DNA of 64,000 nt from Phaseolus vulgaris (taxonomy: Eukaryota; Streptophyta; Magnoliopsida; Fabales; Fabaceae). The stretch is from assembly GCF_000499845.2 (NCBI RefSeq), contig NC_023753.2, forward strand, positions 25,946,202-26,010,201, given 5' to 3'. The position numbers and the translations under genes are program-made. Under the pieces are notes generated by a model that saw only the letters and a list, made by a program, of their open reading frames with translations, ran no database searches and was not told where the DNA came from. Positions 48,404 to 64,000 of the stretch are shown in pieces (position 1 is the stretch's first letter; every line of letters begins with the position of its first letter).

Positions 48404-49205
48404 TCATAATGTGATAGACCCATTATACTAAAAATTGTATTATTCATGTGTTGAACATTGATTCCCCTAAAAAAATCTGAAAAAAATGATACAATTTAGG
48501 CATTACTTCGCTTCACGTGGTTCCATAAAAATACCAGCTATGAAATCATAGAAAAGTTTTCATCTAGCATTATGTTTTTGGCTATCGAGTGAGCCAGTTC
48601 ATGATCATCAGCATAGTAGCAATATATGGCAAAGGATATTATGAACTATGATATAAGAAAAGGAATATGGCAGAGAAAAGATAACTAAATAGCAAAAAAG
48701 GTAGGAGCAAAAGTAAAGGGAAAATCTCAGGCAATGAATGCACTAAAATAATTCTGAAACAAACAAGAAAAAGTGTAATACAAAATACTAGTTCCAACTC
48801 TACACTTTTCTAAGCATGCAAAAAGCCTACTGCCTCATTGTCAAAACTGCGTGTTAACATTATTTAAATTTGAAACCAATGCAGACGCCTCCTGTGAAGA
48901 CCAATCATCTTATTTTGTGTTATACAACTAAGTCTCCTCAATGCAGTTGAAGGGGTTCAATCAACTGATGGTACTTTCAAACTGGAAACTAAGTTCCTCC
49001 CACTGTAGTGCTTGATCCGTAAGGACTCATGTGCATCCACTCACTTTATGTCTCGCTACGTGCCGAATGCAGCAGTGGCAGCAACTGAGGCCTCATTATT
49101 GTTTCGACATTTGAAATGTCTTGAGCTCTTGCTGCCACTAACTCTGAAGATTCTTGAGTTCTTTCCACCTCCAACATTGAAGGTTTTGATGCATATTCAT
49201 CTGAT
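47935..49205. other. Spacer between the middle element and ABCC5
   Basis: AT-rich DNA with a TA microsatellite and the ABCC5 3' UTR at its right end (about 48850-49205). No gene is seen. Confidence 0.6.
48354..48402. repeat. TA dinucleotide microsatellite, about 24 copies
   Basis: An uninterrupted TA run of close to 50 bases. Such runs are usually length-variable between individuals. Confidence 0.95.
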
Positions 49206-56547
<7,342 letters not shown>

Positions 56548-59500
56548 TACTGAAAATAGTGTGTTAATGAAGAAGAAACGGATTGAGAATAACCAGGAGC
56601 CGAATAGAAGAGAAGGGGCATCTCAGAATACAGAAAATGAGGAGAACCAAACGCACGTGAAAACAAAGAGAAAGAGGTTTATTTCAACATCAGAGAAGAC
56701 GAAGAAGAAAGAGAAGAAGAGGATGCTGGCGTTGCAGTGGGGTAGCACTGAAAAATCAAATTTTGAAGACAACAAAAGACAGCCAATGGCGAAATATACA
56801 AAATTCCCCACCCGGGTGATCTCTGAAATCGATGGTGACGTGACGCACTGCTCAACCCAAATTGCGAAACAGAGAAAAGCTGAAACGACAATCACCAACG
56901 ACGACGAATGATGGTGGCGAGTAGGCTAAGCGTGGCAGCATATGCTATTACAACGAAGCCTGAGAGAGAGAGAGAGAGAGAGAGATGGGTTCTCTCTCTT
57001 ACACCCTTTCAATAATGTCTTGTTTCTTTCTAACAAATTTAACTAATAACTAGGCTTCCGTGTGTTGTTGTTTAACAGCGAGTTAGTTCCGTGTGGGAAT
57101 AAGAAACTTGCAGCAGATTCTCCAGAAATTGTGTGAACGGAGCCAAAAAGGTCAATTGAAGCGACTCGTCACTACAGTTACTTCATTCTTCGATCGGCTT
57201 CAATGAATTTCGGAATGGGATCCCCTGGACCACTATATATGGCACATGCCAAGGAGAAAGAATAGACAACACAATATTCCAAATTCCAAATAACACACAC
57301 TTTTACTATTTATATCATTATTGAAAATCCCACATGTTGTTTTCTCATGTTTCATTTAAAGTTTATTAATTTAAGACTGTTCAATATCATTAACTTAGTT
57401 ACCATGCACATCGCTTCTTAATATTCTTACATGGGAAAGCTTTACCTTTCATTTTGTAGATACAAGTGTGAACATGTGTCATCATAGGTGGTGGCTGATA
57501 GTGATTTTACTGTTTCATTTGGTTGGCAAGAGAGAGAGGGGGCGGTTTTGTTTGTTTGTATGTGCTTTACAGTAGAAGAGTGGTGGTGGTGGTGGAATTC
57601 AGATAGTGGTGTGTGGTGAGTGACTGTGATGGCATGATGGTGTGTTTTATTAATGTAGAATTTGAGGCACACCCAACATGTTTGGTAAATAGGAGCAATG
57701 AGGAGTGAGAACCACATCTTCAATTAATTCTTCATTCAATAAGTTAAGGGAAAAAAGGGTATTCACCCATCTGTGTTGATGCAGAATGTACAAAAAGAAA
57801 GGGTGGTGCTGACATGCCAGAACTAAGTGGATGAATTGTCAGCCACACCACTCTTTTTCTTTCACCTATTTGTTTGGTTCTTTCTGAAGGTTAAACACAA
57901 CAAGAATATGCAAGCACCCAACAGATATTAAAACAACAAATCTTGCTTTTGCAGCAAAACTAAACACGTAAAGTTTAGCTCAGCACACCTTTTTCCTTTC
58001 AACATCAAAATAAAATACCTCACACCAAGCTTTCACCAATACTGGCTAATCAACTTTTACTTTTTATAGTTAAATTTTATACTTAAACATACTTTTGGTT
58101 GATGAATAAAGAGATTTCTTTCCTTAGTTTAAACTTAATAACTCCTCTAATAAAACTATTCAAATAAATTTTTATCAGTATTTTTTATCTAACAAATAAA
58201 TTTTCAGTCTAAAATATATTAAAATATTATAAAATATGAAATATTTTAATGTCCTAAACATATAAAATAAGTAATTTAATAATAATTAAATTCATCTGAT
58301 TGTATAAACTGTAATTTAAATATAGAATGAGTAATATTTCAACATGAAGTTACTAATTTTTATTAGTAACTTTCCAAAAATAGATATTGGCTTTCAGTAG
58401 AAACTAAAATAATTGTTTATGATGACTCTGAGATAAATTTAAGGCAAAAAGAGAGAGATATTGAAACTGTCTAACAATAAAGAGAGAGAAAGTCTCGCGG
58501 TCTTAAAATGAATTAACGAGAATAATTGGGTTAGATAAGTATTTTTTTATATTCAAACAGAAAACAAAACAAAAACATAAAGTGAAAATAAAAATGCGTA
58601 TTATTTTAAGAGAAAATAAACTAACAAATTAAACAAATGTCATTTTTTAAATTATTACAAAGGAAACTGTAAGGATTTTAATCAACTCCTCTCGACATAC
58701 TAAAGAAATCTCAATAATAATAAAAATTCAAAGACAAAAAAAAAAAGATACGTCACACTCTTGTATTTATAGGATCTAAAATTACTATTTATGACCATAT
58801 TATTGATATTATTAAGAAATAGATAATCTTCTGCACTAAAACTCCAAAACTTATCCATATATAATAAAAACAATGGCAATGTTAAATATTCATTACAACA
58901 ACATAAAATCATCCGACACCAAAATTTTATATAAGGCTTCAATCTTTCCATTTTTTTTGTATTTTTTTACAATAGATTTGGTACAGTTTCTAATTAAACT
59001 GTCATAGCTTGGTAGTAATTAATGGAGTCCAAAATGGGATGGCTCATGTGATTTGATAAGAAGAATCAAACATTTTCACATGTTTTTTGCTTTTCATGAT
59101 TCTTTGTGTTGTTTATTCTTAATCAAGAATGCAGTGCCTAAAAGAATATGAATATTGGATCATACATATTTTCAAAGTGCTGTTAATGTGAGTTTATGTT
59201 TAACTAATCACTTGGGTTTCTTATTTTTATCATGAGATGAGATGTATTGGATCAAGGACTTGTCCTACCAAACATACCTGCATGTATGCTTTTGTTGATG
59301 TAACATTCCTAACAAATTATTTGCATCTAATAATTTAAAATGTGAAATGTGTTCTCACACTTATAATTTAATGTACAGTAAATTATCTTTTAAAATAAGA
59401 TATTTAATATTAATCTGTCATATGTATTTACATTGTTTTTATTTGAATTGTGAAAATATTAACAAGTCGACTTTTAACCTAACTAGTTAATCTTACAAAA

Positions 59501-61780
59501 TCAGTTTATTTGAAAGATTTGCACATATTTATATCCTATAAATATATTTAGTCGTTGTAAGATTTTCAATATACTTCATTTACGACATTCTTCAACTTGT
59601 ATTTGAGACTATATATTTATGAGTTGTCAATAACAATTTGATAACGAGTGATACGATAGACTCATTCTCGTTATGATAGACTTTAAATTACTCTAATATT
59701 ATCTTAAGAAATGTACTTTAAATTTAATTCAACCTTACAAAATCAACTTATAAGATGAAATTTCCAGTCACTTATATATTATATGCTATAGAAAGTCTAT
59801 ATCTCACTTATATACTATAAAAAGTTTATATATCACTTATATAGTATGAAATTTCTATATCTTCAAATTGATGATGGATTAAAAAATATTGTAATAAAAT
59901 TATTCTCTAAATACATGAAAATAGCATAATTAGGCCTTTTTCACATGTATTTATGATCATGAATACTTTTAAAATTGTAGTGTCATCGTTATAATTATAA
60001 TTAATTTTATATTGTATATTATATAAATTTGGAATTGAAGGCATAATATGTCATAATACATGCATTAAGGAAAGGTAGAATGTTTGAGGTTTATGTATGC
60101 AATAAAGTCTTTGACTTCTCTAAAACCACTACCGAATCAATATATTTTTCTATACAGTTATTGCTATTATAATTTCCAATATTACACTAATAATTGTATT
60201 TATCAATTCAAATATAACATTTAAAAACATTTTATTTAAAAAAAAAAAAACCAACATTTTCTTTTAAACTTAACTCTTTCATTATTTTATCACTCAAAAT
60301 TACCAAATTAGATTGTACATATTATTAAGTTTAATTATAGGTTAAATTTAGTTAACTTTATATTAGTGATAGGTTAAATTTGAATTATATCAACAAATTC
60401 ACAATAATTTTTGTTGATGAAAAATTGGTGAAAAAAATCTCGTACCAGCTCCTCTTATAATCTTTGTAAGAACATATATATGTAATATTTTTGGTTAAAA
60501 ATTAATGTGAAAAAGTATCACAGTTTCTACATTAATCGTGTTTGTTTTTACTTTGAACACGTCGAATATGAATATATACGAGATATGAAGATTTTGCTTC
60601 ATTGTATCTCGAAAAGCTTAGTTGCTCCAAAACAAACACGTGTTTTGACTAACAAAAAGATACCATAAACGTGATTTACTTACTCATGAAGCAAACTTTT
60701 ACATTTTAGTTTACAGATAAATTAAGTTTAAGTTATAGAGAATTTTTGTTTTGTTTTTTTCTTCAAAAAGATTTATTTAAACGTGTCCTTGATAAAATAA
60801 AAGTTATATAAAGACATTAAATAGAAATTATTTTCTCCATTTGTGTTTACTTTACAATACACACCATTGATCTAACTCATAGGTTTCATATAATATAGAG
60901 TGTAACGTTAATTAACATTTTATATTATAGTTGGTGTTACAAAAGAGAGAATCAGCAGACGGAAAAGGAAGAAAGCTAAGTGTGCAAAACAAAATTACGA
61001 CAATTTTTGTTCATTAACTTTATCATTTGAGGAAGTAAAGCTGGAGAGAAATATTAAAACATGCTTTATTTTATGTTATGCGTGACTGCTGTCTCAAAAA
61101 GCAATATTAGTAAATATAAAGAACCTTTACATCATCTGCACTAATAAATAAATATATTTAATGATAACTTTAAATATTTGTTTTTACTTTACTAGTCTAA
61201 ACTTTAAACTTATTTATAAAAAAATTATTGATATGAGTTATTATCGGTGTTCGTAACAAAGGATAAATATAGTTCATTAGATTATGATAGCACAGCGAGA
61301 TTAGATTTGTATCATGTTGAGATATGAAAGTTATGATCATTCACTTTGGTTTTAGTACTTTTTTATTTAGTCTTATAAAATATGAATGAAGAAATTAAAT
61401 AATATAGAGAGAGAGAGTATTTAAGCCCAAATTCTCATTTATACATTTTGAATTTGAGGGACATTCTTCCTCTTCCTTGATAATTTATTACTTGCAATCT
61501 CATACTTTTAAAAATATCCAAATTGCTTAGTGTGAATTTTACATGTAAATTTTATATGGAAAATGATATTTTGATAATTCTTAAAGTTGTATATAATTTT
61601 TGATGTAATGGATTTAAAAATAAATATATATAATAAAGAGTAAGTTTGAAATTAAATAATATAAAAAATTATTAAAATAATAGTAGTGAGAGTTATAATG
61701 TGGTTGTATAAAAAATGTGAATTGTTAACATATCATTATCCATTTTATATTTCAAATTTTACCATTCAAATCTGTATATG
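56548..61780. other. Spacer upstream of ABCC5 up to the right element
   Basis: Bases 56548-57000 are the likely 5' UTR and promoter of ABCC5. The rest is very AT-rich (58000-61750). No protein-coding frame is convincing. Fragments at 59490-59870 resemble the repeat in the ABCC5 intron. Confidence 0.6.
56963..56985. repeat. GA microsatellite upstream of ABCC5
   Basis: About 11 GA repeats, 420 bases before the ABCC5 start codon. GA/CT runs are common in plant core promoters and 5' UTRs. Confidence 0.9.
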
Positions 61781-62194
61781 TGTGGATGACGAGGCCTGAG
61801 TAATGTTGATCCACTCGATAAACAACTTGTCGTAGTCTCTGAATTCTTCAAAGTTTTCCTCTCGTGTACGGGCTCCGCCGGTCGGTGGGGGTACCTGCGA
61901 TTGCACTCTAACGCTCAAGTCAGTGTTAGTGATTAGTTTGTTCTCTTAGGATATAAAAAAACGTACATTTTTTCCCTTCAGAAGTCTCATTTATAGGTTG
62001 ACTTGGGCTTTTTCCCGCGCGGGCCAGGTAATTGGTTCACTAAGACGTGTGTAGTGGCTTCCTAAATCACGGGGGTGTCTTTTGTAGTGTGTCCTTGACT
62101 CATTCAACATTAGTTGTAACTACTTTCTTGCCACATATTTATTGCGTATATTTTTTAATTCATGTCTTCGATCGTCGGGTGTCCGACCGGTACA
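61781..62194 (-). repeat. 3' LTR of the right Tat element
   Basis: On the - strand it starts TGTACCGGTCGG right after the polypurine tract, like the left LTR. It contains CCTATAAATGAG (about 61997-61986) and the shared GAGCGTTAGAGTGC...GCAGGTACC block (about 61914-61890). The inner end is uncertain by about 20 bases. Reading on the - strand, pol must lie beyond 64000. Confidence 0.8.
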
Positions 62195-62477
62195 CTTGCC
62201 CTCCAGGCTCGAGGAGATGTATTATCGAAGAGTCGTATAGAATGGTCGTGGATTCCGAGGTAATGCGTGACAGGTGGCAACATTAAATGTATGGCAAAGA
62301 TGTGACGAGAAGTGACTTTTGGCAGAGCCGCCATTTCTTGATGCACTGTTTCATCGGATGCCTTCAACGGTGGAGATTTCGTGTCGTTTTGAATGCAAAG
62401 TGAATATAGTCGTTAGATTACATTTGATCTAACGATACTGGACGAGTGGTAGGGGAATCCTTCTCTCACTTCGTGGG

Positions 62478-62488
62478 CTATAAATAGC
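62478..62488 (+). promoter_or_regulatory. TATA box of the opposite-strand gene, right element
   Basis: CTATAAATAGC about 130 bases before the ATG at 62617 and about 270 bases inside the polypurine tract. It matches the left element at the equivalent place. Confidence 0.7.
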
Positions 62489-62616
62489 ACCTCACTTGTG
62501 GATTAGAAGGTTTACACCCTTTTCTTACCCCCTGAGTTTTGTGCCATCTGCTCCAAGTGCCAAATCAATTGCAAGTGCCAATTCATTTATGGATTTGTTT
62601 CTCATCGAGGTTAGTA

Positions 62617-64000
62617 ATGTCTTCTCTAGCAGAGTCCTCTGATAGTGTTACTCATGTAGATTCATCTTTGACTTGTACTACATCTGGCAGTGCGAGTCAG
62701 TCGTCGGATGGCTCGAGTTATGATTGGGTTGATCCATTAGTCCTTAAAATCCCAACTAGAATTAGGACTTCCGATGACTTAGATAAATTTCTCTTTGCGA
62801 ATGAGGATTTTCTGGCACCCGAATGCCCGTCTGAGGCATTAACCGCGGACGTTTGCAGCGTAACCGACCGTGTGTGCCACGGTCGGGAAAATGCGTCACA
62901 CGTCTTCTTTTTTGTGTATAATACTTTCTTTGCCAATTTACACATTACCTTCCCTTTTGATACTTTCACCATGGGAGTCCTCTGGATTCTCAATGTCACG
63001 CCCACATGGTTGCATCCCACCTCATGGGCGATTCTTCAGGCCTTCTGAATTCTATGCCACATTTTTGGATTTAAGCCTACCCTTGAGACAGTTTTGTATT
63101 ACTATAATACGCATCCAAGTACCCCGGTAAGCTGGTTGTCGTTGTCCAGCCGGCCAAGGAATGTTCGTTTTGCCGCCTTCACCACTTCCTATAAAAACTT
63201 CAAAGAAAACTATTTTAAGATTTTCGTGGAATTGTACAATTGTACGTCCGAGACCTCTTTTATAATACAAATGGGACAACTAAGTTTCCATTTCATTGGA
63301 CGGAGAAACCCACCCAACTTGGTAGTTGGTTGTGGTCGTCATTGTCTCCCTTTGATAAGGAAATACTGATGGTCATTAACCAGTTGCCTTATAGACTGCC
63401 CACCCGAGAACTGGTAGCTCTGTATGGGTCGTCCAAGAAATGGGCAGATTTAAATGGTATGTAAATTTCCTTGCTTTCGGTTTTCTGCTAAGTTAATGGT
63501 TTAATTGTACATGTATTTTGCAGGAATTATCTTGAAGATGGACCTAGGTCTTAGCAAGTTCATGAAAAATTTGAAAAGGCAGGCGGATGGGCGGAAAATC
63601 AGCAGCGTCGCTGGGGTTGAACCCGCAAAAACTGTTATGGAAATAGTGTCGCCCGAGGTAGCCATCACTTTGGCCGGTAACCGAAAAAGGGGCGTCCACC
63701 AAAGACACAAATTAGTCCGAAGGTGGAATCGTCGTCCGACAAGTCAATCACCATGCTTGGCTTGTCGATAAGAGTTGCCCCTACCATGCAATTCGACGTT
63801 CGTCCCGAAGACGAAGGTATACTAGCGGCCATTCCCACCAAGGACTTGGTAGAGGAAATGGTGGAATTTCAATGTCGGGCGGCAGTTGTGAGTAGAGCCA
63901 TCGTCGATGAACTAAATAGGGCCCAGTCGGTTGTGATTCCCAAGTTGAAGGCCAAACTTGAAGACTCAGCCCTCTATTTGAAGAACGCTCTAGAGGTTGT
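62617..64000 (+). pseudogene. Opposite-strand gene of the right element (putative gypsy-type transposon protein), broken and cut by the window edge
   Basis: Exon 1 starts at 62617 (MSSLAESSD) and runs to 63456. A 67 bp phase-1 intron (63457-63523, GTATGT...TTTTGCAG) separates it from exon 2, which is open to the window end. It matches the left copy at YDWVD, TDRVCHGREN, TSYKNFKE, FPFHWT, PTRELVALY and AAIPTKDLVE. The breaks are TGA at 63046-63048 where the left copy has Arg, a frame change near 63235, and a one-base loss in a G run near 63691 at the AT-hook. After that loss the frame continues cleanly from about 63700 to 64000. Confidence 0.83.

Larger units (their letters stand above)
61781..64000 (-). 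mobile_element. Tat-lineage LTR retrotransposon, 3' end only (right element)
   Basis: The LTR, polypurine tract (62195-62207), TATA box and opposite-strand gene match the left element in order and sequence, but inverted. Pol and the 5' LTR lie to the right of the window. It is the mirror image of the left element around the host genes. Confidence 0.85.

Noticed and set aside
62047..62286. Open frame across the right LTR
   Set aside because: It spans the LTR boundary and polypurine tract, so it is not a gene.

Overview
This is plant nuclear DNA. It has intron-bearing genes for photosystem II, mitochondrial complex I, a cell-wall glycosyltransferase, a receptor kinase and a vacuolar ABC transporter, separated by long AT-rich spacers and LTR retrotransposons. 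The repeat types suggest a legume, probably a bean or cowpea relative (Phaseoleae). That placement is an inference.

Layout. 1-7765 is the 3' part of a Ty3/gypsy element of the Tat type on the + strand: gag end, pol, a tandem array, a gene on the opposite strand, polypurine tract and 3' LTR. 8010-11506 (-) is an LRR receptor kinase (MIK1/PXL2-like). 17068-18532 (+) is PSB28. 21366-23183 (-) is a MUR3-type xyloglucan galactosyltransferase. 25437-32995 (-) is the complex I subunit NDUFA9 in 12 exons. 33383-47934 is a second, decayed Tat-type element on the - strand, broken by nested solo LTRs. 49206-56547 (-) is a complete ABCC5-type phytate transporter in 11 exons. 61781-64000 is the end of a third Tat-type element, on the - strand, whose pol lies beyond the window.

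I joined the host gene models by hand from splice sites and reading phase. Each gives an uninterrupted frame of the length expected for its family: 1019, 179, 605, 394 and 1513 residues. From memory, the receptor kinase/PSB28 pair and the NDUFA9/MUR3 pair are also neighbours in Arabidopsis (At4g28650-28660 and At2g20360-20370), so ancestral gene order appears to be kept.

The most striking structure is in the three retroelements. Each carries, between pol and the 3' LTR, a homologous gene on the strand opposite to pol. The gene has two coding exons split by a 67-73 bp intron. In two elements it has a near-identical TATA box just inside the polypurine tract. The protein resembles the 'putative gypsy-type transposon' proteins of plants; exon 2 carries a coiled coil and, in two copies, an AT-hook. 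Where this gene and pol converge tail to tail, the left and middle elements hold unrelated tandem repeat arrays. All three copies of the gene seen here carry stops or frameshifts.
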